Notes: generated from the sequence alone by a model not told the origin. Shown: positions 45,250 to 54,042, counted from the first letter of the stretch. The stretch is 64,000 nucleotides of DNA from Viridibacillus soli (GCF_016612995.1 NZ_JAEOAH010000013.1:1-64000), one strand, 5' to 3'. Made by a program: numbers and translations.

Positions 45250-45282
45250 TTTCTCGAATGCTCTCATGCAATGTTTCTTCAC
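45250..45282 (+). repeat. Conserved segment downstream of amidase, copy 2
   Basis: Matches 23461-23493 at 30 of 33 bases, at nearly the same distance after the amidase stop. Function unknown. Confidence 0.6.
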
Positions 45283-45318
45283 AAGCTTTATAGTGATATC
45301 AACATAAATATCTAATAA

Positions 45319-45363
45319 AAAATCATCTCACCTCTAAGAAATCTATTGAGGTGAGATGATTTT
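45319..45363. terminator. Bidirectional terminator
   Basis: AAAATCATCTCACCTC and GAGGTGAGATGATTTT form a perfect 16-bp stem. It serves the amidase transcript on the plus strand and the secreted-protein operon on the minus strand. Confidence 0.85.
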
Positions 45364-45376
45364 AATCAATCTTTTT

Positions 45377-45592
45377 TTACAAAGCTAAACTGTTTTCTAA
45401 AGCAGCAAACAACCATGTCAAACTAAAAATAATATACGAACTAGAAATACAAATTAATATTATATTCCCTTTAATATGCTCATATTGATTTTTAGAAACT
45501 TTGATAATTAGAAAACATAGATTTAAACTAAATAGCAAAGCGCAGAGAGGATTTAATATAAATGATGCGGCAATAATGACGTCAATAATCAT
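45377..45592 (-). CDS. Small two-helix membrane protein
   Basis: 71 residues with two membrane segments (about 5-30 and 40-65), AGGGGG before the ATG. It follows the secreted-protein gene by 24 bases on the same strand. No family recognised. The pairing of a small integral membrane protein with a secreted protein resembles toxin-immunity or effector-partner pairs, but this is a guess from layout only. Confidence 0.6.
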   Translation of the reverse strand: MIIDVIIAASFILNPLCALLFSLNLCFLIIKVSKNQYEHIKGNIILICISSSYIIFSLTWLFAALENSLAL

Positions 45593-45616
45593 TCATTTTT
45601 CCCCCTATAAAAAATG

Positions 45617-46450
45617 TTAGAAATTAAATTTGATAGCAGTATTAGTCATTTTCTTTTCAGCTGTTGTTAAGCCTAAAGCAATGTCTTGGGATCTAATTGA
45701 AACTGCCATATTAAAACTAAAAATCGTATGAGTATAGTGACCAAATGCGTTCGCAGAAATATCTTTTGAGTTGGCCTTTGACACTTCTACAGAAACATAA
45801 CCGTTATGATCATAACCTTTTACGATGATATCATAAAGAACAGCAATACCATTTACATTACGATCTATGCTTTTATATGATTTGCTGTGCGTATTACCAG
45901 ATTTATCACTATACTTATAAGAAAATTTGATAGTAGAAGGATCGATTACTACGTTGCTATTGTAAGTTAATCCTACCATATCTACTAAGCGAATATCAGG
46001 TTGTGTCATCCAAAAAAAGTTATTGTGTAACATAGTTTTTCCGCTACCTAACTTTGTACTGGTTGTAGTCATTGATAACCAACTATTTTCATTGTTATCA
46101 TAAGTAAACGGTTTAATTAGTGATTCCTCGACTTCCTCTTCTTTAATTAACTGCTCAGCTACTTCTTCACTATAAGCATTAACTTCAGTAATACCTCTGG
46201 AATCAGAAGTGATTTTATAGACTGTAGTTTCTTGCTTGAAAGGTTCCGTAGGTATTGCATTTTCAAATTCTTTGTATTCGTCAATCGTCATTTTTGAAAT
46301 AATTTCCTCAATAAAACCTAATTGTCTCATGTGAGCCATTTGTTCTTCTGTTAGTCCGTCATTTTCTGCAGCACTCGCCCCAAGAATATTAAATGATAAT
46401 AAGCTGAATATAACAATTAGAAATGCAGTGAAAAATTTACCTTTCCTCAT
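45617..46450 (-). CDS. Secreted protein of unknown function
   Basis: 277 residues with a Sec signal peptide (MRKGKFFTAFLIVIFSLLSF, cleavage likely after ASA at about 27). The first 90 mature residues are acidic and helical; the rest is beta-rich (STIKFSYKYSDKSGNTHSKS, GYVSVEVSKANSKDISANAF). AGGAGGG precedes the ATG. It lies on the opposite strand to the phage genes and is a good lysogenic-conversion candidate. No toxin or enzyme motif is recognised. Confidence 0.75.
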   Translation of the reverse strand: MRKGKFFTAFLIVIFSLLSFNILGASAAENDGLTEEQMAHMRQLGFIEEIISKMTIDEYKEFENAIPTEPFKQETTVYKITSDSRGITEVNAYSEEVAEQLIKEEEVEESLIKPFTYDNNENSWLSMTTTSTKLGSGKTMLHNNFFWMTQPDIRLVDMVGLTYNSNVVIDPSTIKFSYKYSDKSGNTHSKSYKSIDRNVNGIAVLYDIIVKGYDHNGYVSVEVSKANSKDISANAFGHYTHTIFSFNMAVSIRSQDIALGLTTAEKKMTNTAIKFNF

Positions 46451-46673
46451 TTTTTAACCCTCCTAATATTTTCTTTCTACTATCCTTCTTGCGCTATTGG
46501 ATTTATCAATTTTAGTGCATCCTCATTTATCACCTCTATCTTTTGTAATTAAATTAAATACGTCATCACAATACACAGTCTAATAAAACAAATAGGATGA
46601 AGAACTTAATAAATATATTATATACCAAATATTACTATAAATATATGATTAATGGAAATTAGCTATAGGGGAA

Positions 46674-46895
46674 ATGTTGAGTTTAAAAATAATAGCTTCT
46701 TTTACTATTCTATTAGTTGCTTGTTCTGATAAAGAATTAACAACTTTTTATCAGTTAGGAAATCAAGAAAATATAAAGTTTAATGAACAGTTAGAAATAG
46801 ATTTTGTTAAATCAACATTAGAAAATGTTAATCAGATTGCTATCAATAGCGACCGGGTTTTTATTTGTCATAAGAACAAATGTTCTATATACTAA
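46674..46895 (+). CDS. Short lipoprotein-like ORF
   Basis: 73 residues with a hydrophobic N-terminus and lipobox-like LVAC at about 14-17. The ribosome site (AGGGGAA) is close to the ATG; TTG 46677 is an alternative. Its 3' end overlaps the LexA box of the next gene. Possibly a truncated lipoprotein. Confidence 0.4.
   Translation: MLSLKIIASFTILLVACSDKELTTFYQLGNQENIKFNEQLEIDFVKSTLENVNQIAINSDRVFICHKNKCSIY
46874..46885. promoter_or_regulatory. LexA (DinR) box 2
   Basis: GAACAAATGTTC matches GAAC-N4-GTTC and ends 31 bases before the ATG at 46916, the same spacing as box 1 at 25126. Confidence 0.75.
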
Positions 46896-46915
46896 TAAAA
46901 AAAGGAGTGAACATC

Positions 46916-47137
46916 ATGAAAGAACAGCTAATCAAAGCTATGCAGCGTAACCAAGTTATTGATTTAATGTATATGTCGAAAGGTGGAGAGATAACTAAAA
47001 GGCGTGTGAAGATCATTAAAATGACAGCTGAATCGTTCCAAGCATACTGTTTTGCAAAACAAGCGAAACGTACTTTTATTATTGATAATGTTCTTGCAGC
47101 TGTTCCACAAATCTATAGGGAGAATGAAGTAGTATGA
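46916..47137 (+). CDS. WYL-like small protein, SOS-controlled
   Basis: 73 residues, ATG with AAAGGAG upstream. The sequence KEQLIKAMQRNQVIDLMYMS, then ITKRRVKIIKMTAESFQAYC and AKRTFIIDNVLAAVP, has the pattern of a single WYL-type beta domain. It overlaps the YolD-like gene (ATGA). In Bacilli such pairs precede UV-repair polymerases (UvrX); none is present here. The LexA box upstream predicts DNA-damage induction. Confidence 0.7.
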   Translation: MKEQLIKAMQRNQVIDLMYMSKGGEITKRRVKIIKMTAESFQAYCFAKQAKRTFIIDNVLAAVPQIYRENEVV

Positions 47138-47493
47138 TGTCACAAGACCAGCAGATTCACGTTCACAAAGCAATTATATTAGAACTTACTATGCGTACAT
47201 TAGAACGTGATAAAAAACATCTGGACCAATTAAAAACTAATTTTGCTTTTACAGCGTGGATAGATGAGGAGTTAAAGAAATTACACAGAGATCTAAGAGA
47301 TGTGAACCGAACATTAGGGATGCAAGGCTTCAAGGTGCTAGAAGGCACGAAAAAGATTGATGAATATTTTATTGCTTACAGTATCAAAACAAAAGGTAAT
47401 GATGAGGAAAGGCGATACTCTGTAGTTGCACTTAGGAATAAAGTAAATGAAGAAGTTAAGAAGAGACTTGGATTGGATTATAGAGAAATTTAA
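47134..47493 (+). CDS. YolD-like-context hypothetical protein
   Basis: 119 residues, coupled to the preceding gene. All helical and basic (TLERDKKHLDQLKTNFAFTA, LHRDLRDVNRTLGMQGFKVL) with a conserved-looking IDEYFIAYSIKTKGNDEERR. It occurs in the place usually held by YolD-like genes after the WYL-like protein; I do not recognise the family with certainty. Probably SOS-inducible with its partner. Confidence 0.6.
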   Translation: MMSQDQQIHVHKAIILELTMRTLERDKKHLDQLKTNFAFTAWIDEELKKLHRDLRDVNRTLGMQGFKVLEGTKKIDEYFIAYSIKTKGNDEERRYSVVALRNKVNEEVKKRLGLDYREI

Positions 47494-47517
47494 AGAGTGA
47501 TAGCCGATTAGTGGCCG

Positions 47518-47751
47518 TCACTCTTTTTCTGTTTCAACTATTTTAAATAGTTCGTTCATGTCGGTTATTTCAAAAGCATTTACTAATTCGCTTAGAGTAT
47601 TTTTAGTGTAACTTTTAGTTTTTTCGTTATATAGATCGCTCACCGCACGGTTAGTTAAATTCGTTCTCTCTACTAAATCTTTCTGTTCCCACTCACGCTC
47701 CGCTAGCAATACACGTAATCTTAACTTTATTTCCTTCGCCAACAAAATCAC
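47518..47751 (-). CDS. XRE-family repressor
   Basis: About 75-77 residues, HTH_26-type domain (LRVLLAEREWEQKDLVERTN, LTNRAVSDLYNEK). The start is GTG 47751 or TTG 47742; AGAGAGGTG favours the latter. Divergent from the replication-type gene at 47924, with a palindromic site between them: the layout of a phage immunity switch. Confidence 0.75.
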   Translation of the reverse strand: MILLAKEIKLRLRVLLAEREWEQKDLVERTNLTNRAVSDLYNEKTKSYTKNTLSELVNAFEITDMNELFKIVETEKE

Positions 47752-47862
47752 CTCTCTACATATATTTCTCGTACTACAATTATATAATATTTAACTCAAT
47801 TACACAATTTACATTTGACTAACGAATTTTTGTATCGTATTATGTATTTAAGATGTATATAG

Positions 47863-47897
47863 CGTATTTTGATTTCGTTAAATTAAATTAAAATACG
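47863..47897. promoter_or_regulatory. Putative operator of the second repressor
   Basis: CGTATTTT and AAAATACG flank an AT-rich 19-base centre that is itself partly symmetrical (TTTCGTTAAATTAAA). Further CGTAT half-sites occur at about 47836 and 47769. Inferred from position in the divergent promoter region. Confidence 0.45.
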
Positions 47898-47923
47898 AAA
47901 AGTGAAAGCGAGGTGCGAGACAA

Positions 47924-48745
47924 ATGGATTTATTAAATACGAGTGAAAACTATGCAAAATTACAATCATTTAAATCTGTGGAAGACTTAAATGCTGCAGT
48001 TATTCAACATAGAGATCTACATGCAGAAATTTTAACTCCTTCCACAAGAAATGTATTGGATGTATTAGCGCGTTACTCATGCGTATACCCAGGAGTCTCT
48101 TACCGCGCTAAATCTGACATAGCTACAGAGTTAGATATAAACATTCGTACTGTTCGTAGAGCGTGTAATTTACTAGAGGACTTGGGCATTATCAAGCAGC
48201 ACTCGACTAAACGGCACAACGGTGATAAACGCCAATCAACTAACGCAATCGTTATTCTAGCACCGTCCACAGATGATGAGAATGGAAATGTCCTACCGGA
48301 ATGTCTGCCCAAAGAAGCTCCTGCAAAAACTAGTTTAAGAGATATTAATAATACAAGAGATACAGAGAATCGTGAGTTGCCGACAAGTGCGGCTGTTCAA
48401 GATAAGGGAATAAAAGAGCAAGAACGTAAAGAACAAGAACAATCAGCGCTCAAAGAAGGTTTGTTGGATAAGTTGCCATCACCAGTAAGAGTGTTAGCAC
48501 CATTTTTCAACCACAACAAGCTGTATAGCCTAGCAGGGGTAGTGTATAAAGCAAAAGCATCTGTGGATAAATCAATTGTCATGGAACATCAAGAAAGTAA
48601 ATATCGTAAGGCATTATTATCCGTTATGAGCGCGTACAAGCGTGGGAAAGTAGAATGTTTAGAATCTGTCGTGTATACAGCAATCAAGCGTGTGACACGA
48701 AGTATTAAGGCAATGTCGATAGCTGTGGATGGATGGGATATATAA
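47924..48745 (+). CDS. HTH replication/regulatory phage protein
   Basis: 273 residues, ATG after GCGAGGTGCGAG. The N-terminal ~120 residues carry a winged helix-turn-helix (YRAKSDIATELDINIRTVRR, LLEDLGIIKQ). A charged linker rich in E, K and Q follows, then a helical C-terminal domain (YRKALLSVMSAYKRGKVECL). This resembles the DnaD-like or primosome-type proteins at phage replication loci. It is divergent from the repressor gene and likely under its control. Confidence 0.7.
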   Translation: MDLLNTSENYAKLQSFKSVEDLNAAVIQHRDLHAEILTPSTRNVLDVLARYSCVYPGVSYRAKSDIATELDINIRTVRRACNLLEDLGIIKQHSTKRHNGDKRQSTNAIVILAPSTDDENGNVLPECLPKEAPAKTSLRDINNTRDTENRELPTSAAVQDKGIKEQERKEQEQSALKEGLLDKLPSPVRVLAPFFNHNKLYSLAGVVYKAKASVDKSIVMEHQESKYRKALLSVMSAYKRGKVECLESVVYTAIKRVTRSIKAMSIAVDGWDI

Positions 48746-48764
48746 TAGAAGGAGAGTGTGGATT

Positions 48765-48938
48765 ATGAAAGTAAATGTGGATTTAGAGGTCCTGACATCG
48801 ATTGGTATTGATGTACAAATAGCTTTTGATAAGTACGCTAAGCAATACGAAGGTACGAAAGGCTATAGAAAAAAACATTTATTAGAACTGTTTGTTTTAA
48901 GTGCAGTTATGCAAAAGTGTGAGGAGAAAGGGAGATGA
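48765..48938 (+). CDS. Small hypothetical phage protein
   Basis: 57 residues; ATG 48765 follows GGAGAGTGTGG. Helical (VLTSIGIDVQIAFDKYAKQY). Overlaps the next small ORF (ATGA). Confidence 0.6.
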   Translation: MKVNVDLEVLTSIGIDVQIAFDKYAKQYEGTKGYRKKHLLELFVLSAVMQKCEEKGR

Positions 48939-49075
48939 GAAATCTACTATTAAGTATTTTTTACTTCTTTGTAGATGACGATATCGTTCCTGGGGATGTA
49001 GCAACAGAAGAATGGATGTGGCTTTCGCTATTACCGTTAAGTTCGTTGATCGCTTTGATGGCTGTATTTATATAA
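48935..49075 (+). CDS. Tiny membrane-associated hypothetical protein
   Basis: 46 residues starting in overlap with the previous stop, with GGGAG upstream. Two hydrophobic stretches (LLLSIFYFF and LLPLSSLIALMAVFI). Last phage-type ORF before the core genome. Confidence 0.5.
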   Translation: MRNLLLSIFYFFVDDDIVPGDVATEEWMWLSLLPLSSLIALMAVFI

Positions 49076-49096
49076 GATGTGGTGGACAGAAAAATA

Positions 49097-49125
49097 GCCA
49101 CTCGCAATGAGTGGCCTTTGGTTTT
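49097..49125. terminator. Bidirectional terminator
   Basis: GCCACTC-GCAAT-GAGTGGC with T-rich flank (CCTTTGGTTTTAT) on the plus strand. Between the phage genes and the convergent lipoprotein gene. Confidence 0.7.
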
Positions 49126-49747
49126 ATTTGATAGGGATCTCCATCTTAATATCTTTACCTACACTTACATACGATTCATCACTTGCACCATCTATATGCA
49201 GAGTAACTTTTCCGATTTTCTCAGGTTCTGATTTCAATACAAAAATAACATTCCCGTCTTTTTTAATTTTACCAAGGAAGTCTCCTCCTATATTGTCAGA
49301 TAAAATCAACCTAGCTTCAACTTGCTCACCTGTATCAGTGGTTAAAGTCGCTTGATCGGGATAAAAATGAGTTGTATCATCTACTGTGTTTTCAACAGCC
49401 ATTTCGACAGTGGCTATAGTTACTTTTTCTTTCCCGTCAAATGAATCTTTGTATGCTTCAGAAGGTTCTAATGTAGCGATTTGGATGGCATTAACATCTA
49501 AGTTTACCGGCCCATTTTTTACGGATTTTTTTAATTCTTTATTCTTGTATACGACTGTTAATTTCCCGAGTTCGGATTTAGTAGTTTCTTTTTCCACTTC
49601 TTTTGAATCGACTTTTGGATTAGCTGTTTGTTCTTTTGCATCAGCACTAACATCGGTTGACTCTTTTTTTGTCTCTTTCTCAGCACCCCCACATGCAGCC
49701 AATAATAGCACAGCAGCCATAGGCGCTAATAACCAAGTTTTTTTCAT
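49124..49747 (-). CDS. Lipoprotein with DUF4352/DUF5068-like domain
   Basis: 207 residues with a lipoprotein signal (LLLAAC at about 14-19, mature Cys 19). A K/E/T/S-rich linker follows (20-60), then a beta-sandwich (ATVEMAVENTVDDTTHFYPD, RLILSDNIGGDFLGKIKKDG). This matches telokin-like DUF4352 style domains of extracellular lipoproteins. Function unknown. ATG at 49747. Confidence 0.8.
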   Translation of the reverse strand: MKKTWLLAPMAAVLLLAACGGAEKETKKESTDVSADAKEQTANPKVDSKEVEKETTKSELGKLTVVYKNKELKKSVKNGPVNLDVNAIQIATLEPSEAYKDSFDGKEKVTIATVEMAVENTVDDTTHFYPDQATLTTDTGEQVEARLILSDNIGGDFLGKIKKDGNVIFVLKSEPEKIGKVTLHIDGASDESYVSVGKDIKMEIPIK

Positions 49748-49852
49748 TTAGAGTATCTATTTCTATAAATGTTTATATTTAACTATAGAGGTAAATAGGT
49801 GAATTGTCACTAACCTTTTCAATAAAGTGTAATTAAGATAGAAGGTAAATAA

Positions 49853-49880
49853 AAGACCGTTCGGATGAACGGTCTAAATC
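49853..49880. terminator. Hairpin AGACCGTTC/GAACGGTCT
   Basis: AGACCGTTC-GGAT-GAACGGTCT is a perfect stem between the lipoprotein gene and the tRNA. Confidence 0.65.
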
Positions 49881-49929
49881 TATTATTTGTAAATTGGTCA
49901 CAACTTGGTCACGAGTATGTGTAAACACA

Positions 49930-49975
49930 AGAAAACACGCTGTCTAAAATTACTTAGAAACAGCGTGTTATCAAT
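49930..49975 (-). terminator. Terminator downstream of tRNA-Val
   Basis: AACACGCTGT pairs with ACAGCGTGTT around a 16-base loop, 13 bases beyond the tRNA 3' end on the minus strand. Confidence 0.6.
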
Positions 49976-49987
49976 GTTTATCCATTA

Positions 49988-50060
49988 TGATTCCTACTGG
50001 GTTCGAACCAGCGACCTCCACCCTGTCAAGGTGGCGCTCTCCCAGCTGAGCTAAGGAATC
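49988..50060 (-). tRNA. tRNA-Val (anticodon GAC)
   Basis: On the minus strand GATTCCT pairs with AGGAATC to form the acceptor stem. TAGCTCAGCTGGGAGAGC is the D arm. CCACC-TTGACAG-GGTGG is the anticodon arm with GAC at positions 34-36. GCTGGTTCGAACCCAGT forms the T arm with the invariant GTTCGAA. Discriminator A at 49988; CCA is not encoded. It stands at the border between the phage-like region and the core genome, so it is a possible integration site, though no duplicate of its 3' end is visible in the window. Confidence 0.95.
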
Positions 50061-50155
50061 GGGAGAATTTAAGATTATTGAATCTATGTAAGAATTACTT
50101 ATTATCATATGATGGTAAATAAGAAAAGTCAATCATTGTTTTCATCATAAAACAG

Positions 50156-50196
50156 AAGCAGCCTGCTTGGGTATGACAACCAAACAAGCTGCTTTA
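50156..50196 (-). terminator. Terminator of the YhgE/Pip gene
   Basis: AAGCAGCCTGCTTGG and CCAAACAAGCTGCTT pair (two wobbles) immediately after the minus-strand stop. Confidence 0.75.
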
Positions 50197-52365
50197 TTAA
50201 TGAAATAAACCAGATTTTCTAGATTTTTGTAGCATCCGAGTAGTGATAACATTCAAACGTTTTTTGAAGGTGGCACCAAGTGCGAGTGCCAGTATGAGTA
50301 CTACTCCGAGGACGATAACATCTACGATAATTTTGTTCCAAATGATACCGCCGATTGCCTCTCTTGCCATTTCTATGGCGTACGTGAAAGGCAAGTAAGG
50401 GTTAATCGTTTGAAAGAATTTTGGTAGTAAAGCTACAGGATAAGTTCCGCCTGAACCGGCTAGTTGTAATACAAGAAGAATGATTGACAGTGCTTTCCCG
50501 ACGTCACCGAAAACAGAGACTAATGTGTATACAACGCTCATAAATACGAGACTGATGACTAAGCAAAATAGCACGAACCAGACAGGATTATGAGCGGATA
50601 CTTTCAGGATGAAAAGGTCACCCATTGTAATAATCAGTGTTTGCAGTATGCCGATTGTCCAAAATGTTAATAGTTTACCGAAATATATTTGACGTACGGT
50701 AAATTCCCCTGTGTTTTTAGCGTCTACGGATAGTAGTGATATTAAGAGCAAGCATCCAACCCAAATTGCTAAAACCGTGTAGAAAGGTGTCATACCAGTG
50801 CCATAGTTTTTAATAGGGAAGAGGGCATTTTCATTTAGCTTGATTGGTTGTTCAAAGAAAGATTGCTCGGCGCTTGGATTATTTTTAAGTAGTTGAATGA
50901 CGCTATTTATATCAGTTTCTTTTTCAAAGTCACGGATTTTATTGGCGAGTTCTTTGATCTTCGTGTTGACATAAGGGTACTGGCCAATTGCTGTATTAAG
51001 TCCAGATTGTGCATCAGAGAGGTAACCGTCAGTATTATGGATAATACGCTCGATTTCCGGTAACTGCGTTTGGATAACAATTAACTTATTTTTTGCGGTA
51101 GATAATGTGTTTTGAACGTTATTAATTGCAGAAAAGACGGTCGGCTCGATTGATTGAGTATACTTCTTTATGAAGCCATCAAGACTGACGGTTGTAGTTG
51201 CAGCGATATTTTGTAATGAGTTGATGGTATTGGTAATATCTTGCTCTTTACCACCAAGTACTTCATTAATATTGCGTGCATTTGTTTGTGCTTCGGTTAA
51301 TACAGCTTGTAACGATTTAGTGCGTTGAATCGCTGTATCTAGAAGTTTTGTTTGATCTAGAATGCCATTTTCATCGTTGAATTGCTTTAAGTCTACTAAA
51401 GCTTGATTTACGCTAGAAACTTTTTCAATAGCGCTTGATACTTGTTTGTTTAAAGTAGCTTTTGCATTATTGACCTCTGTAAAATCAATTTTTGTATTTT
51501 GTAGTTGTTCCAACAGTGTATTCACATTAGTTGAAATTTGTTGGACGGTTTGTAAATCTTGTTTGATTCTAGGGCTCATTTCATTGAGACGACCTTCAGC
51601 TTTATTTAGGAAATTGATTGTATTTTCAATTGTTTTTAGTCCATCTTCCGTCAGTTTTTTGACTTGTGGGATTTCACTTTGAGCATTGTCAATCATACGA
51701 CTTGCTGAATTGGCATCTTTTTGTGCTTTTTTCAGTTCAGTATGAATACCGGGTAAGTCTTTTTCTAATGTGAATACATAATCTTATAATTTTTCGATAT
51801 CGGGTAAGTTATTTTGCATTTCAATTCCAATACGATTGAATATGTCGAAGATTGTGCCGTTTACTGAGCCGATAAATTTGCTGCTCATTTCTTCAGCTAG
51901 AACGCTAGCTCCTTTTCCGGTGATTTTCGGTGCAATTGAGTTGATTTTTTCATTTACGTAATATTCCATTTCAGCCTTTTTAGGATTGCCTGAAACGACT
52001 GTAGCAAGTTCTTTTGAAAAGTTTTCTGGAAAGATAATGACGGCAAAGTAGTCTCCATTTCGAACATGTTCCATTGCTTTTTTTCGATTTGTAAATTGCC
52101 AGTCCATTTCATGGTTGGTATGTAACGTTTTAACTAGCTCCTCACCAGCATTGATAGCTTTATTTTGTATCGTTGCACCTGTATCTTCATTAACAATGCC
52201 GACGGGAATTTGATCGGTTTGTGCATAGGGATCCCATGAAGCAGCTATGTTTAGCCATGCATATAATGACGGCAAAATAATGAGTCCACCTAAAAGAATT
52301 GCTGCTACCCAGTTTGAGAAAATACTTTTAATGTCCGTCGTATAAATTTTCCATACCTTTTTCAT
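50197..52365 (-). pseudogene. YhgE/Pip-family membrane protein interrupted by one in-frame stop
   Basis: The N-terminal part (52365-51784) begins KKVWKIYTTDIKSIFSNWVA and has the Pip N-terminal domain (SWDPYAQTDQIPVGIVNEDT). It ends at a TAA (51786-51784). The same frame continues at once as DYVFTLEKDLPGIHTELKKA and runs to 50197. That part includes the long coiled-coil ectodomain and five C-terminal membrane segments (ABC2_membrane_3-like). The sequence GAA AAA TTA TAA GAT is consistent with a single GAA-to-TAA change. Full length would be about 722 codons. YhgE/Pip proteins act in membrane export and in Lactococcus and others as phage receptors. The rest looks undamaged, so the mutation is recent or the sequence has an error. 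Confidence 0.85.
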
Positions 52366-52566
52366 GTCAGGCCTCCATTCTAAAAAACTGTAAGAGTATA
52401 GATGATGGTATATGTAAATAAGTCATACCCTCTTTTAAGGAGTACTAGCGATATATTTGAGCATTAGTATAGTTTTTTGAATGAATAACTAGGGGTTTGT
52501 TGAATGTTCTGACATTTTAATTTTAGAAAGTGTTATGATTATCAAAAAACAACTGAGAGGTTTTTC

Positions 52567-53829
52567 ATGAAGATTAAAGATTGGGATCGAAGTTTAAAAG
52601 TGAGACTAATTGGAGAAGCGTTTATGAACATCACCTTCTGGATGTTCTTTCCGTTTTTAGCGATTTACTTTGCTGAGGAGTTTGGTAAAAGTACAGCGGG
52701 TTTGCTATTAGTTGTGTCCCAAGTATTTTCGGTCGCTGCCAATTTAATTGGCGGTTATTGTGCGGATCGATTTGGCCGACGAACGATGATGATTATCTCT
52801 TCTTATGGTCAGGGAGCAGCTTTTTTATTGTTTGCCTTCGCAAATTCTCCCATTTTAACATCACCAATTCTTGGCTTTATCGCTTTTTCTATTGCAGGTG
52901 TATTTGGCTCTTTTTACTGGCCGGCTAGTGAAGCGATGGTGGCAGATGTAGTGCCTGAAAAATATCGAAGTGATGTATTTGCGATTTTTTATACAATGCA
53001 TAATATTGCGGTTGTCATTGGACCTATTTTAGGTGGTATTTTCTTCTTCAAATATCGCTTTGGATTAATAGTAACTGCAGCCTTTGTTTGTATTGCTTTA
53101 GGGTTTGTTTTATATAAATTTGCGCATGAAACTTTACCAATTGAAATGTCTTTAAAGATGAAAGAAAAGGCCTCAGGTATGATGGCGGCTATCTCTACAC
53201 AAATTAAAGATTATGGCGTTATTTTACAAGATAAACTATTCATGCTTTTTATTGTATCGGGCATATTAATTGCTCAGACTTTTATGCAGTTGGATTTATT
53301 GTTGCCAGTCTATTCTATGGATGTTATTGGAGAGCAGTCTTTAGGAGTGTTTTTTGGAAAAGAGTGGATAATGACAGGGGAGAGTGCATTTGGTTTTATT
53401 ATTTCGCAAAATGGGTTAATTGTGGCGCTCTTTACGGTGTGGATCACGCGGATTATGCTGGGTTTTAAAGAGAAAAATGTGTTCTTTTGTTCATCAATTT
53501 TCTATGCTATTTCAATGTTGATTTTTGCGTCGACAAACTACTTCTTTGTGTTTATTATTGCTATGACATTGTTTACTTTAGCTGAAATTATGGTGACTGG
53601 CATTCAGCAAAGTTTTATATCAAAATTAGCACCCGAGCATATGAGGGGTCAATATTTTGCGGCAGCGAGCTTACGTTATACAATTGGCCGAATGATTGCA
53701 CCAATGTCGATTCCAATGGCAGTGTGGGTTGGCTATTACTGGACTTTCATTATTCTAGCAGTAATTGCTGTCATCAGTGCTTGCCTTTATTATTACATGT
53801 TTCATTTATTCGCTCGAAAAACACACTAA
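52567..53829 (+). CDS. MFS transporter
   Basis: 420 residues with about 12 membrane segments. Motif A is visible between helices 2 and 3 (GGYCADRFGRRTMMI). Other features: FWPASEAMVADVVPEKYRSDVF-type loop and a C-terminal repeat (LAPEHMRGQYFAAASLRYTI). It fits the DHA1 drug-efflux group (YttB/YfmO type); substrate unknown. ATG after GAGAGG. Monocistronic, ended by a strong terminator. Confidence 0.9.
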   Translation: MKIKDWDRSLKVRLIGEAFMNITFWMFFPFLAIYFAEEFGKSTAGLLLVVSQVFSVAANLIGGYCADRFGRRTMMIISSYGQGAAFLLFAFANSPILTSPILGFIAFSIAGVFGSFYWPASEAMVADVVPEKYRSDVFAIFYTMHNIAVVIGPILGGIFFFKYRFGLIVTAAFVCIALGFVLYKFAHETLPIEMSLKMKEKASGMMAAISTQIKDYGVILQDKLFMLFIVSGILIAQTFMQLDLLLPVYSMDVIGEQSLGVFFGKEWIMTGESAFGFIISQNGLIVALFTVWITRIMLGFKEKNVFFCSSIFYAISMLIFASTNYFFVFIIAMTLFTLAEIMVTGIQQSFISKLAPEHMRGQYFAAASLRYTIGRMIAPMSIPMAVWVGYYWTFIILAVIAVISACLYYYMFHLFARKTH

Positions 53830-53845
53830 AATATATATAAAATAG

Positions 53846-53878
53846 GAGCTGTCTGTATGAAACAGACAGCTCTCTTTG
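53846..53878. terminator. Terminator after the MFS gene
   Basis: GAGCTGTCTGT-ATGAA-ACAGACAGCTC perfect 11-bp stem followed by TCTTTGCT. Also suits the small minus-strand gene that ends nearby. Confidence 0.8.
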
Positions 53879-53889
53879 CTACATTTCGT

Positions 53890-54042
53890 TCAAGATGGCT
53901 GATCCTTTTCTTCTGAGGCTGCATCATTGTATTGAAAGAATAAAAATGATTCATCCTCTAATTCCTCTTGTTTTTGTGGATGTAAGCCGTGTGATAAAGG
54001 CCCTGTGAAAATAGATTCCCACCATGTGTCTGTTTTCAACAT
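53890..54042 (-). CDS. Small hypothetical protein
   Basis: 50 residues (MLKTDTWWESIFTGPLSHGL...), acidic at the C-terminus. AAAGGGGGAATGTTAC precedes the ATG, a good ribosome site. Its composition is typical of small conserved Bacillaceae proteins, but I do not recognise it. Confidence 0.6.
   Translation of the reverse strand: MLKTDTWWESIFTGPLSHGLHPQKQEELEDESFLFFQYNDAASEEKDQPS

Noticed and set aside
23461-45282. attL/attR pair formed by the two 33-base repeats
   Set aside because: They have three mismatches, lie at the same position after two homologous genes, and are better explained by shared descent; no integrase is nearby.
51784-51786. Stop readthrough or recoding of the YhgE/Pip gene
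   Set aside because: TAA is not used for selenocysteine and no recoding signal is visible; a point mutation is simpler.
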